Origin: Caulifigura coniformis
Lineage (GTDB): Bacteria; Planctomycetota; Planctomycetia; Planctomycetales; Planctomycetaceae
Direction: 5' to 3'
DNA: 64,000 nt
Assembly: GCF_007745175.1 (NCBI RefSeq)
Contig: NZ_CP036271.1
Location: 930,001-994,000 of the forward strand
In this document: positions 44,453 through 53,106 of the stretch, in pieces
Numbering within the stretch: position 1 is the stretch's first letter
How the letters are laid out: every line of letters starts with the position of its first letter
The notes under the pieces: generated by a model
What the model was told of the DNA's origin: nothing
Databases searched by the model: none
The model's input: only the letters and a program-made list of their open reading frames with translations
Translations under genes and position numbers: made by a program

Positions 44453-46285
44453 TCAGCTGCGGGACGGCAGCACATCATCTGCCGGTTCATCGTAGCGCAA
44501 CCATTTGCCGACGTCATAGTCGAGTCGCATCAGGGCTGACCGCCATTCCTCCGCCTCCTGGAGGTCGTCGAACCGGCCCGCGAATGACGCGCGAATCACT
44601 TCCGGCAAACCGGTCTGCTCCGCCAACAGCCGCCACGTCGCCCGGGCCGTTTTCGACCGCGGCGCAAATCGGGACTGCAGCGCCACCGTCGCCATCAAGG
44701 CTTCTCGTGGCTGCTCTGGTGTGATCCGCTGCTCGATACCCCGCCACAATGTGCGGAACCAAACCTCGACCGCATCGAGCGACTCTTCCAGTGCCGGAAG
44801 ATCGGAGGCCCGCAGGTGAGGAGCGCGATACGCCGCCGTTCTTAGTCCCTCGATGTCTGGTGGCGAAGGCAGCTCCCAGCTCAGCCGTTCGACTGCGCTC
44901 TGGGCATCTTCTGCGGCCAGGGCGACGCCCATCCCATAACCGATCCGATCGCGCACCGGTCTTGGCAGCTTGTCGGATGGATCGAGTTCGCGTGTGGCCG
45001 CGAATGCCTCCTGCATGGTTCGCAGCCGCGTCAGACAGAGCCCCAGCGACGTTCCAAACTGCCACGCAATCAGTCGGCGACGCGGGGGCGGAATCATTTC
45101 CTTGGCCAGCGTTGCCTCAAGGTAGTGTTCCAGCGTGTCGGCGAAATCGACCGCTGTTGCAAATCGCCGGTCCACGTGCCGTGTTGTCGCCGTCCCGCAG
45201 ATGGTTTTTAGCAACTCGGACGTTTCGTCAGGGAACTCGGGTTCGTGAACGTCGCCCATGAGAATCGAAGCGACGAGGGCCTCTTCGCGACTGGCGGCCC
45301 GTACGAAGGGACGACTGGCAATCAGTTCGTACAACAGGACGCCCAACGCGTAGATGTCCTGTGAGACCCCCGCGTCAGCCGCGACGCCGACGAGGGATTC
45401 CTGGCTCATCATCCCGAGCGTTCCTGGCAGCGGACCGTCGGTGTTCTGGTCCGGGGGAGCAGCCCGGCTGATGTTGAAATCGGTGAGCCACACCCGCTGC
45501 TGCCGATCAACCAGAATGTTCTCGAGTTTCACGTCTCCATGGATCAGATCTTGACGGTGAAGTCGATCGAGAGACCGAGCCGTCTGGACGATCAGCCTCA
45601 ACTGTGAACCCTGATCGAGATGCGGCGGAAGACCTGGGCCGCCCTCCGTATCGATCCAGTCGATGACGAGAACTGGACCGAACTCCGCCTCCTGGAAATC
45701 GAGCCGCCGCGGCACGCCGTCTCCCGCGACCTGTTTCAGGATCGCCGCCTCCTCACGAATCCGGTCGGCATACTCGCTATCGCTTTTGTCATCCGTTCCC
45801 CTCCGTGGAATCTTGACGGCGGCGACGGAACCATCCGTCAACGACACTCCTCGGTAGACGACGGCCACGCCGCCGGAGGCGACTCGCTCCTCCAGACGCC
45901 AAGTTCCGAAAAGGACTTGTCCAAGGAAGGCCCGGTCGATGGGACGGGAGAGCTCAAGGTCCTCCGCTGGGAAACCAAAGACTTCGATGTCGCTCCATGC
46001 GACACCGTGTCGCATTTCGACCCGGGACTCAAAGAGATTTCTCAGGCTGGCGATCAGATCCTCAGGTCTCACATCGAGACCTGAACTCGTCCAGCACTGA
46101 TGCAGCCAGCCGAGATCGTAGTCATGACAGGCCGCCGCGATCTCCAACATCAAGGCTGCGGCCTGCGAACGCTCCACTGGCTGTGATGAACCAGGCAGCA
46201 GATCGATCGGAAGCTCGTCGGGATCGACGGCCAGTCGTTCATCAAAACGAAAAGCCAGATCGGACAGCTGCGCCGGTGTCAGCAT
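44453..46285 (-). CDS. Serine/threonine protein kinase with DFN motif
   Basis: A 610-residue Hanks-type kinase. The N-terminal 120 residues are unrecognised. The kinase domain (about 128-395) has the P-loop VASGGVAVVYRG (135-146), Lys158 in AAVKIP, the catalytic loop HGDVKLEN (249-256) and DFN (269-271) in place of DFG. APE is not obvious. The C-terminal 200 residues are helical and unrecognised; no membrane segment is seen. The metal-binding Asp is kept, so it may still be active. It is 32 bp after the sigma-factor gene, a pairing common in Planctomycetes. Confidence 0.88.
   Translation of the reverse strand: MLTPAQLSDLAFRFDERLAVDPDELPIDLLPGSSQPVERSQAAALMLEIAAACHDYDLGWLHQCWTSSGLDVRPEDLIASLRNLFESRVEMRHGVAWSDIEVFGFPAEDLELSRPIDRAFLGQVLFGTWRLEERVASGGVAVVYRGVSLTDGSVAAVKIPRRGTDDKSDSEYADRIREEAAILKQVAGDGVPRRLDFQEAEFGPVLVIDWIDTEGGPGLPPHLDQGSQLRLIVQTARSLDRLHRQDLIHGDVKLENILVDRQQRVWLTDFNISRAAPPDQNTDGPLPGTLGMMSQESLVGVAADAGVSQDIYALGVLLYELIASRPFVRAASREEALVASILMGDVHEPEFPDETSELLKTICGTATTRHVDRRFATAVDFADTLEHYLEATLAKEMIPPPRRRLIAWQFGTSLGLCLTRLRTMQEAFAATRELDPSDKLPRPVRDRIGYGMGVALAAEDAQSAVERLSWELPSPPDIEGLRTAAYRAPHLRASDLPALEESLDAVEVWFRTLWRGIEQRITPEQPREALMATVALQSRFAPRSKTARATWRLLAEQTGLPEVIRASFAGRFDDLQEAEEWRSALMRLDYDVGKWLRYDEPADDVLPSRS
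45997..46015. repeat. Palindromic repeat copy 2
   Basis: ATGCGACA-CCG-TGTCGCAT, a perfect 8-bp inverted repeat inside the kinase coding sequence, of the same family as 40747-40770. Confidence 0.7.
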
Positions 46286-46317
46286 CGGAGCGACGAACGC
46301 GGAACCAGGTGGAAAGC

Positions 46318-46929
46318 TTACTCGGGATTCACGGCTTCTCGGACTCGGTCTCGAGCCCGCTTGATCTGGGACCGGATTGTCGGTTGTCGATAGCCCTTGA
46401 ATCGCTCCGGGTGACGGCTCAGGACATCCTCGATCTCCGCGGCGTTCATGCCAACGACCAACCCGAGCAGATTGTGCAGCATTCGCTCGATCTCGTCTTC
46501 ATTGAGCAGCTCGCTGATCGTGGCCCGGACCACTTCTCGCATCGCCGCCTTTTCATCGGGAGCGATCACATCTCGGGTGACGTGCACCACCGCGTCTGAG
46601 CCACCGACATCGCGCCGCGCATCCCGTTGTTTCGCCTTCTCGTATCGAATCGCATTGCACCGAACGCGCTGGGCGATTCGGAACAACAGCGCGCGAAACA
46701 CATCAGAACTCTGAATATAGGCTTGGTCTCGCTTCGCACGCTCGATGGCTCGACGCAACGACGTTTCCGCCATCGCCCTCGCGGTGACTCGGCTGTTGAG
46801 TTCTTCTGGGAGGTGCTTTTCGACCGAGGCCTCGACCTCCGCAATCAGCTGGTCGTAGAGCCAGCGAATGTTGTCGTTGTCGCTGAGATCGCCCTGGAGG
46901 ACATCGGTGATCGTGCGTTCGGACATCAC
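46318..46929 (-). CDS. ECF-like RNA polymerase sigma factor
   Basis: A 203-residue sigma-70-family protein of the planctomycete ECF type. Region 2 is recognisable (SDVFRALLFRIAQRVRCNAIRYEKAK). Region 4 is the C-terminal HTH part (GLVVGMNAAEIEDVLSRH, then PTIRSQIKRARDRVREAV). It lies upstream of the Ser/Thr kinase on the same strand. The kinase may control the sigma factor or its targets. Sequence similarity to canonical ECF factors is modest, so the exact group is open. Confidence 0.7.
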   Translation of the reverse strand: MMSERTITDVLQGDLSDNDNIRWLYDQLIAEVEASVEKHLPEELNSRVTARAMAETSLRRAIERAKRDQAYIQSSDVFRALLFRIAQRVRCNAIRYEKAKQRDARRDVGGSDAVVHVTRDVIAPDEKAAMREVVRATISELLNEDEIERMLHNLLGLVVGMNAAEIEDVLSRHPERFKGYRQPTIRSQIKRARDRVREAVNPE

Positions 46930-47060
46930 ACTCGCGGCTTTTCAGACTGGTGGAACAATTTCAGAAAACTTGCAGAAAAAACACGTTCTCTCTTTTCGAT
47001 CCGCCGGGCCGTTCGGGACGGAGGGGCAGGAAGACGCCATCCCCCTCAGGAGTTCCGAAC

Positions 47061-48080
47061 ATGTCGCCCGAAACCCCGTCCCAGGAGCTGATTCTTGCTC
47101 CTCCCCTCGAACTGCTCTGCGGGCCCGCAGAAATCATGATTCCCGCCGCCCAAGCCGACAACCCTGACGTCGACTGGCTGCACGATCGCAGCCTGCAGAT
47201 CCGTAAGCACCACCGCCTCTGCCTGGGGCGGACTCTGGAGTCGGACCTGCACGCGATTGCCAGCGGGTTCGGCTTCTGCGAGGTGCGCCCTTACTACCCC
47301 CGCAGCTTTAACAAGTGGATCAAGACAACGTTTCGAGGCGAATTCGGTCTCAGCGTCCGCACGGCGCAGCGGTACATGGCGAAGTACGAAGCGTTCGTCG
47401 CGTTCCTGAAAGAACACGGTCACCCGCACGACGCCGCCGCGATGCAGGAGCTTCTGAACTCGCCGAAGGAGTTCCGGCGGCTCTGCGCCGAATTCTTCCA
47501 GACGCCGAACAAGATCGCACGTCGTGACGCCAATGAGTGGCTGACATCCGCGACCGTCATCGACGCCATGGTGCGGATCCTGGAGGGGATCGAATGCGAC
47601 CCCTGTTCGCACTCGTCGCCCAACGCGCCGCGGATCGCCGAAGTCAACTACGCCAAAGAGGATGACGGCCTCGCAGAATCGACCGAATGGCCCGGAACGG
47701 CCTGGGTCGCGGCGGGCCACACGAAACGTTCGGCCCCCTGGTGCCGGAAGGCGCTCTCGGAACTCCATGCGGGTCATCTGAAGGCAGCGGTGCTCTGCCT
47801 GCCGCTGAATGGCGAGGCGTTGCCGACTGAGATGTTTCAGTATCCGATCGCGATCTCGAAGGCTCCGTTGACCGTGGGCTATTTCGAGGGCGAGCAGATT
47901 GTGCCCAGCGTTCTGCCGAAGCACAGCCTGTTTGTCTACCTGGCCGAGAAACCCGACGTCGACCGCTTCTCGACTGAGATTCGCGACACGGCTGTCGCGT
48001 TTGCTCCCGTTGCGTCCCTGCCGCTCTTGCCGGCCACCGACCTGGTCACGCCGCGGCTCTCCTTTCCGTCTGCCGACTGA
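47061..48080 (+). CDS. Degenerate phage-type N6-adenine methyltransferase-like protein
   Basis: A 339-residue protein; CAGGAG precedes ATG 47061. The first half has a DUF3102-like helical segment (EFGLSVRTAQRYMAKYEAF). The second half follows the phage Dam (DNA_N6A_MTase) plan: WLTSATVIDAMVRILEGIECDP, then NYAKEDDGLAESTEWPGTAW and KAAVLCLPLNGEALPTEMFQ. The catalytic NPPY/DPPY position reads VAAGHTKRS, so the enzyme motif is lost. It is probably not an active methyltransferase but may still bind DNA or sense methylation. It starts a plus-strand cluster that runs on through the next two genes. Confidence 0.7.
   Translation: MSPETPSQELILAPPLELLCGPAEIMIPAAQADNPDVDWLHDRSLQIRKHHRLCLGRTLESDLHAIASGFGFCEVRPYYPRSFNKWIKTTFRGEFGLSVRTAQRYMAKYEAFVAFLKEHGHPHDAAAMQELLNSPKEFRRLCAEFFQTPNKIARRDANEWLTSATVIDAMVRILEGIECDPCSHSSPNAPRIAEVNYAKEDDGLAESTEWPGTAWVAAGHTKRSAPWCRKALSELHAGHLKAAVLCLPLNGEALPTEMFQYPIAISKAPLTVGYFEGEQIVPSVLPKHSLFVYLAEKPDVDRFSTEIRDTAVAFAPVASLPLLPATDLVTPRLSFPSAD
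47982..47999. repeat. Palindromic repeat, degenerate copy
   Basis: CGCGACA-CGGC-TGTCGCG, with one base changed on each arm relative to the ATGCGACA/TGTCGCAT repeats. It is inside the Dam-like gene. Confidence 0.5.
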
Positions 48081-48169
48081 CCGGTCGCAGGCTTCTGAAT
48101 TCTCCAAGTTCCGGCGTGCCCCGCCGTAGGGGCGCGCTCCGTTTCCCTCTGTGTTCCAGGAGTCGTTTC

Positions 48170-50341
48170 ATGTCTCTCGATATTCGCTACGCCGACCGTC
48201 CCATTCGCACACCGATCGACAATGCCGTCTTCTGGCTGGTCTTTCTATTCGGCGGTTCCAAGGCTGAGCTCGCTCGGTACTACGCACGCTTTCCCAACGC
48301 CTGCATCGTGCTGGTCGACAACGACTGCGAGTTGACGGAGTTTCGACAGCGAAACCCCTCGCTCACCTATCACGCGATCGCGATGGGAAGCGGGACCACC
48401 ACCCGCATGCTGCATCGCGCCAGTGCCGAACCCGTCCGGCAGGCGTCTCAACAGACCGGCAGCAGCAACAACGGAAAAGGCTTCGGCGGACGTGCAGCCA
48501 ACGCCCACGCCGCCGCCCTGGAGACGATCGCGCGTCCCGATATCGCGGAGTTCCTCCGCTCCCTGCCGAACGAAGCGATTGTTCGCACGCAAGGGCTGTT
48601 GAAATCGATCCGGATCGACGTTCTCGGCAGCACCGGCGGCGCCGGTTTTCACGGGGGACATCGGCCGATCCTCGCCGCTGCGGTTCAGCAACTGGAGACG
48701 TGTGGACGTGTTATCAGCGTCCACACGAATGCCCTGGAGTCGCTGACTTACGTTCAGATTGCCAAGCGCGCGCGGCCCAATGGCGCCGCATCGCTGCTGT
48801 CGATGGTCAACGATCTCATCGATGGCGTGGGAGACGACCAGAACCTCCTTGTCACCAAGCACCTCCTGCTGCACGAGCTGACGCCCTTCCTGGACGACGC
48901 CGAGCGTCGGACGAAATTCACGCTGCTCGACGCGGCCATGATGAACTGCCGCCAGATCGACCAGTATTTCAGCGTCATCGAGCCGAACGACCTCAACGAC
49001 GGTCCGCTGGGTGGCGTGGTCAGCCGGGAGGTTGACTTCATGGAGGGGATCGACCAGGACGCCCTCGCGCCCCAGGTCGCATTCAACCTCCTGCCGACGT
49101 TCCGCGCGGCGTTCGCCGACATCCAGCCCAATCCGGCACTGCTCGACAGCTTGCGGTGGGACAACCTTAGTGTTCCGTTGAACCAGGAACCGATCGACAG
49201 CCTGATCGGTCGGAATGAGGAGCTGACGACCGACGAATTGATCGCGGCCATCTGCAAACCGTCCTCACGGCACCGCTTCCGGTTGTTCGCGCTCGGTGCT
49301 CATGGGGGCGAGTTCGAGCTGGCCTATCTGCGCGATGAGTTCTCCCGCACACCGGATCGGCTCGACGAGTTCGTCGATCGTCTCCGGTTACTGGAGACCT
49401 TCCGTGCCCATCTGGAGTCTGAGGCTGATTGGGTCGGCGAAAACCTGGTCGTGCTGACGACCGAAGCGAGCGCGTTGCAGCAGTCAATCCGGACCAACCA
49501 CAGCTTCATCCAGCAGGGAAAGCGGTGGAGGCGTAGCGGCCGTCGACTCGCGTTGCAGGAAGACATTCGAGACCTGCGTGACTTGAGCGATCGTCTGCAT
49601 GTTCGCACGGCCGAGGCCGGAGCGCTCGGCCTGGCTTTGGAGGCCACGCGCCGCGAGCTGACGCATCACCGCAGCATCATCTCGAATGTGGACCAGGTTC
49701 TCGATCGGTTCATCCCTCGTGGTTCGCTGGTCAAGGTGCCGCAGTATTTCGCGTGCGAGCTGCTGGAGAACGCCTTTCCGCATCTGCTCCGACTGCCGGG
49801 GCTCCCTGTCCATGAGCAACTGGATCGGCTGTGCGGCCTGGCCGGCGTGATCGACGCCGAAGGGCTGGCTCACATCGTCCATTCGAAGAGCGACCGCCTG
49901 GACGTTCTGGCCCGCACCATCGTGAACGGGGCCTATGACGTCGTCGGCCCGCCGCACGGGGCGCAGCCCACGCAGTGCGCCTCGCGTCCGATCTTTGCAC
50001 TGCCCCCGATGGCGCCTCGCACGGAGAAGGACCTGAAGGCCGAGATTCTGAAGGTGCTTCCGGGCGCCAAGGTCGTGTTCATGGACACGCTGGCGTTCGG
50101 TGCGACGGTGATGCAGATCCGCCTGAGGCGGTTCTCGAAGGTTGGCGAACTGTTCGTCGGCCTGCCGGGGCATGACCTCAAGGTGGCCAAAGACGACCCG
50201 CTGTCGCCGCTCAATTCGGTTGACGGATTTCTGGGCCTGGACCGGCTCGGCGCTCGTGTCGTCGGTAACCGCATCGTGTTTCCAGACGTGTTGCCCGCTG
50301 ACGGCGAAGCGGCAGACCTTCAGGCCAACGGCCACCAGTGA
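48170..50341 (+). CDS. Large protein with tubulin/FtsZ-like glycine motif
   Basis: A 723-residue protein; CCAGGAG precedes ATG 48170. The N-terminal part (about 10-60) is a Rossmann-like alternation of strands and helices. The segment DVLGSTGGAGFHGGHRPILA, then VISVHTNALESLTYVQIAKR, then NGAASLLSMVNDLID resembles the glycine loop and following strand/helix of FtsZ/tubulin-type GTPases (GGGTGTGAAP...). The last 300 residues are long helices with charged heptads, then a globular end. No hit is claimed; the assignment rests on the glycine loop and order of elements. If right, it would be a plasmid cytoskeletal or partition protein. Confidence 0.5.
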   Translation: MSLDIRYADRPIRTPIDNAVFWLVFLFGGSKAELARYYARFPNACIVLVDNDCELTEFRQRNPSLTYHAIAMGSGTTTRMLHRASAEPVRQASQQTGSSNNGKGFGGRAANAHAAALETIARPDIAEFLRSLPNEAIVRTQGLLKSIRIDVLGSTGGAGFHGGHRPILAAAVQQLETCGRVISVHTNALESLTYVQIAKRARPNGAASLLSMVNDLIDGVGDDQNLLVTKHLLLHELTPFLDDAERRTKFTLLDAAMMNCRQIDQYFSVIEPNDLNDGPLGGVVSREVDFMEGIDQDALAPQVAFNLLPTFRAAFADIQPNPALLDSLRWDNLSVPLNQEPIDSLIGRNEELTTDELIAAICKPSSRHRFRLFALGAHGGEFELAYLRDEFSRTPDRLDEFVDRLRLLETFRAHLESEADWVGENLVVLTTEASALQQSIRTNHSFIQQGKRWRRSGRRLALQEDIRDLRDLSDRLHVRTAEAGALGLALEATRRELTHHRSIISNVDQVLDRFIPRGSLVKVPQYFACELLENAFPHLLRLPGLPVHEQLDRLCGLAGVIDAEGLAHIVHSKSDRLDVLARTIVNGAYDVVGPPHGAQPTQCASRPIFALPPMAPRTEKDLKAEILKVLPGAKVVFMDTLAFGATVMQIRLRRFSKVGELFVGLPGHDLKVAKDDPLSPLNSVDGFLGLDRLGARVVGNRIVFPDVLPADGEAADLQANGHQ

Positions 50342-50346
50342 TAACC

Positions 50347-50370
50347 GGACGGCGGACCGCCGTCCCTTTT
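50347..50370 (+). terminator. Rho-independent terminator
   Basis: GGACGGCGG-A-CCGCCGTCC (50347-50365), a long perfect inverted repeat, followed by CTTTT. It lies between the tubulin-like gene and the vWA gene. Confidence 0.75.
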
Positions 50371-50394
50371 CTCAACCTCCGAAAGGATCGACTC

Positions 50395-51774
50395 ATGTCC
50401 ACGCATATTCCTCAACGCCCTTCAGCGGGCTCGCCCGCCAAGATCGCTCCTCGACGCTTCCCGACACCCGGGCGGCGATCGACGGGTCACCTCCTCATCG
50501 TGACCGGCCTCCTTGGTCTGCTTGCCGTGGGCTCCGCGTTCAGTTGGATGTTCTACGCTCAACAGCAACAACTGGCCGCCCTTCACCTGGAACAGCGGAC
50601 GCTCCAGGACTCTCACGCCGAATTGGAACGACGGCGACAGGAGACCGCCGATCGCCTCGACGCTCGGACGTCCGAGCTTCGGGAGCGAACAGAGGAACTC
50701 GACGCGTCCCGATCCCAGGCCCGGTCACTGACGAGCGACCGCGACGTGGCCCTGGCCGCAGGCCGTGCCGCTCGCGAAGCCACACAGCGTCTGGCCGCAC
50801 GAGCACTGACGCAGTGGTCGTCGCTCGCCCCCCAACTTAAGACCGATCCGGCCCTATGTCGCGACGTCTGGTCCCACGCTCAGGAACTCGCAGTGGCGCA
50901 GGGACTCGACGGCACGGCCGCAGCCGAGGCGCTGAAGCGGTTACCAGCCAGCCGGACGCTTCCGCCGGGGACTCGGGTGACAGTGCTGGGACTGAAACGC
51001 GATGCCGAATCGTGGCTGATGGATGTCGCAGTCACCGGTCCGCGAGGCGAGTTGATTGGCGGCCTGAGACGCGCGGATTTCGAGGTCAATCACGGTGAGC
51101 GACGGCTGCACGCCGTCACCGTGTCCGAGACGAATCGAAGCTCTGGGCGCGTCGACATTGCCCTGTTGCTCGACGGGTCATCCTCGACGACCGGAGCAGC
51201 CAACGAGGCGCTCAAGGCAGCCGCAATTCCTTTTGTCGAGCAGTTGGCGAATCCCTCACGGCTCAAACTGTGGCGGTTCGCCGACACCGTGGAACCGCTG
51301 ACTCCGTGGACGTTCGATCCCGACGTTCATGCCGCGGCGATCCGAACGCTGACTGCCAAGGGTGGAACGCCGCTCTACCAGGCGATTCGAACGGCAGCCG
51401 AGGAACTGCGGGGAAGGCCAGGCTCACGGGCCATCGTCCTTTTCACAGATGGCAACGACAGCTCCCGGCAGGACTCCGTCGATGCGGTGCTGACACTCTG
51501 CCGCCAGGCGGAGATCCCCGTGCATGTCGTCGCTCTTCAAAGCCGTGAGACGAACGTCGACGTGCTCCAGCGCATCGCGTCAACAACGGGCGGCACGTAT
51601 CACGCCGCCGCTCATCCGGAACAGCTGATCGACGAGTTTCAGGCTCTCGCCCGGTCATTCCAGCGGCCGGTTTATCAACTGCGGATCGACGAACGGCTTG
51701 ACGTCTCGCCCCTGACGGTCCGCGTGGGCGGACTTCCCGCCGTCTCGATCCCCGTCGAAACGCGACAGCCGTGA
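50395..51774 (+). CDS. Membrane-anchored von Willebrand factor A protein
   Basis: A 459-residue protein; GAAAGGA precedes ATG 50395. One membrane segment (about 33-53, LLIVTGLLGLLAVGSAFSW) is followed by a coiled coil (about 60-140), a linker and a vWA domain (about 240-420). The MIDAS motif is DGSSSTTG; the later metal residues lie in GGTPLYQAI and FTDGND. The domain would face the periplasm and bind a protein partner through a divalent ion. Its place in the mobile element next to the relaxase genes is unexplained. The stop falls in a degenerate copy of the palindromic repeat. Confidence 0.88.
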   Translation: MSTHIPQRPSAGSPAKIAPRRFPTPGRRSTGHLLIVTGLLGLLAVGSAFSWMFYAQQQQLAALHLEQRTLQDSHAELERRRQETADRLDARTSELRERTEELDASRSQARSLTSDRDVALAAGRAAREATQRLAARALTQWSSLAPQLKTDPALCRDVWSHAQELAVAQGLDGTAAAEALKRLPASRTLPPGTRVTVLGLKRDAESWLMDVAVTGPRGELIGGLRRADFEVNHGERRLHAVTVSETNRSSGRVDIALLLDGSSSTTGAANEALKAAAIPFVEQLANPSRLKLWRFADTVEPLTPWTFDPDVHAAAIRTLTAKGGTPLYQAIRTAAEELRGRPGSRAIVLFTDGNDSSRQDSVDAVLTLCRQAEIPVHVVALQSRETNVDVLQRIASTTGGTYHAAAHPEQLIDEFQALARSFQRPVYQLRIDERLDVSPLTVRVGGLPAVSIPVETRQP

Positions 51775-51781
51775 CGCATTT
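51759..51781. repeat. Palindromic repeat, degenerate copy at vWA stop
   Basis: AACGCGACAGCCGTGACGCATTT; it includes the TGA stop of the vWA gene and is a decayed copy of the ATGCGACA/TGTCGCAT family. Confidence 0.45.
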
Positions 51782-51871
51782 CAGGACGGCCAGAACACCA
51801 TGGCACGATCTTGAGCGATCAGCCGCTGATGAGCGTGCCACATCAACAACGAACGAAAAGGAGAAACACCA

Positions 51872-52147
51872 ATGAAAACCAACAACAGCAACAAAGCCGC
51901 TCCGGTCTTTGAACAGAGGTTGCACCAGATCCGGATCAGCGTCTGGGAGAACACGGACGGCAACGGCCGCACGTTCTTCAACACCAGCCTCGTCCGCCGC
52001 TATCAGGCAGGGCAGGAGTGGAAGGAGTCGAACCAGCTGACCGGCGCGAGTGACGTGATCCTGGCCATCGAGGGCCTCCGCATGGCGCTCGACTTCGTGC
52101 GGAAGCAGGACGCGGGTAGCCGCGGCCAGTACGACAGCGGCGAGTAG
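51872..52147 (+). CDS. Small element protein, paralogue family member 3
   Basis: A 91-residue protein; AAGGAG precedes ATG 51872. The core is QIRISVWENTDGNGRTFFNT, then SLVRRYQAGQEWKES, then LAIEGLRMALDFVRKQ. It is the most diverged of the three related proteins (33404-33721, 37962-38282). It begins a run of short genes ahead of the relaxase. Function is unknown. Confidence 0.7.
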   Translation: MKTNNSNKAAPVFEQRLHQIRISVWENTDGNGRTFFNTSLVRRYQAGQEWKESNQLTGASDVILAIEGLRMALDFVRKQDAGSRGQYDSGE

Positions 52148-52159
52148 GGAGAGCGCGTC

Positions 52160-52528
52160 ATGGACGACACGACCTACAACGGCTGGACGAACTACGAGAC
52201 CTGGGCCACGGCGCTTTGGCTCGACAACGACGCGGGAAGTTACGCGTTCTGGAACGCGGAAGCCCGCGACTGCTGGGAGGCCGCTCCGGCCTCCCAGCAT
52301 GTCCGGGAACTCGGTTTCTCACGCGGCAAAGCCGCAACCCTCGAACTCGGGAACCGGCTGAAGTCGGCCATCCACGATCAGAGCCCGGAACTCGGCGCGT
52401 GCCTGTATTCCGATCTGCTGTGGGCGGCCCTGTCCGAGGTCCAGTGGTTCGAGATCGCGGAGCACTACATCAACGAACTGCCACACGAAACCGCGCAGGA
52501 GCGGAAAGGAGAGAACGACCATGGATGA
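52160..52528 (+). CDS. DUF7249-type protein
   Basis: A 122-residue protein with the signature YNGWTNYETWATALWLDND near the N-terminus, as in DUF7249-type proteins of plasmids and phages. The remainder is helical (LGNRLKSAIHDQSPELGACL). It overlaps the next gene by 8 bp and follows the small paralogue gene by 12 bp. Function of the family is unknown. Confidence 0.8.
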   Translation: MDDTTYNGWTNYETWATALWLDNDAGSYAFWNAEARDCWEAAPASQHVRELGFSRGKAATLELGNRLKSAIHDQSPELGACLYSDLLWAALSEVQWFEIAEHYINELPHETAQERKGENDHG

Positions 52529-52886
52529 CCTACTTCATGCCTACACCCGGAAAGAAGCCATCGCGGACGGCGTCTTGATCGACGTCAGCCACACGGCCGA
52601 GGAAGCAGGGTTTCGGTATCCGGTCGCTCTCACATCGGGCGTCTGGGCCGAGTGTGTTCGCGTTCCGGAAGAGGTTTCCTACCAGGATGAATCGGGCCGA
52701 TTGTGGGACATTCTCACAATGCTGCGCTACTTCATTCAGAAGGATCCGAATCAGAGCCTGGTCCGGTTCATCGTGCAGGTGCAGAACGATGAACGTCCCC
52801 CGCAACCCGTGCACCTCAAGGCCTTGTGTGGCCCCGGTGACAACGGCGAGCCCGTCATCACCGTCCTGCTGCCTCACGAAGACTGA
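52521..52886 (+). CDS. DUF6573-type protein
   Basis: A 121-residue protein with YTRKEAIADGVLIDVSHTAE, EAGFRYPVALTSGVWAEC and an ending VITVLLPHED, as in DUF6573-type plasmid proteins. It is translationally coupled to the preceding gene. Function of the family is unknown; its place points to the conjugation or plasmid accessory set. The 220 bp that follow show no gene. Confidence 0.8.
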   Translation: MDDLLHAYTRKEAIADGVLIDVSHTAEEAGFRYPVALTSGVWAECVRVPEEVSYQDESGRLWDILTMLRYFIQKDPNQSLVRFIVQVQNDERPPQPVHLKALCGPGDNGEPVITVLLPHED

Positions 52887-53106
52887 TCCCTGAACTCTCC
52901 GAGGCGGGCTGCGTTGTTGCTCAACCGGCCCGCTTCCCAAACGACTCCGAAGGCTCTCAGCCCTTCGGATTCAAGGTCAAAAGAAACTGCTTGACCAACC
53001 CGACACACCATGGCACCCGCGTGCAAGCGGCGAGTGCGAAATCGCTGCGCAACCTCCGTCCCATCATCACGTTGAACCGCAAGCAGTCTTGTTTGCACGA
53101 CCGACC

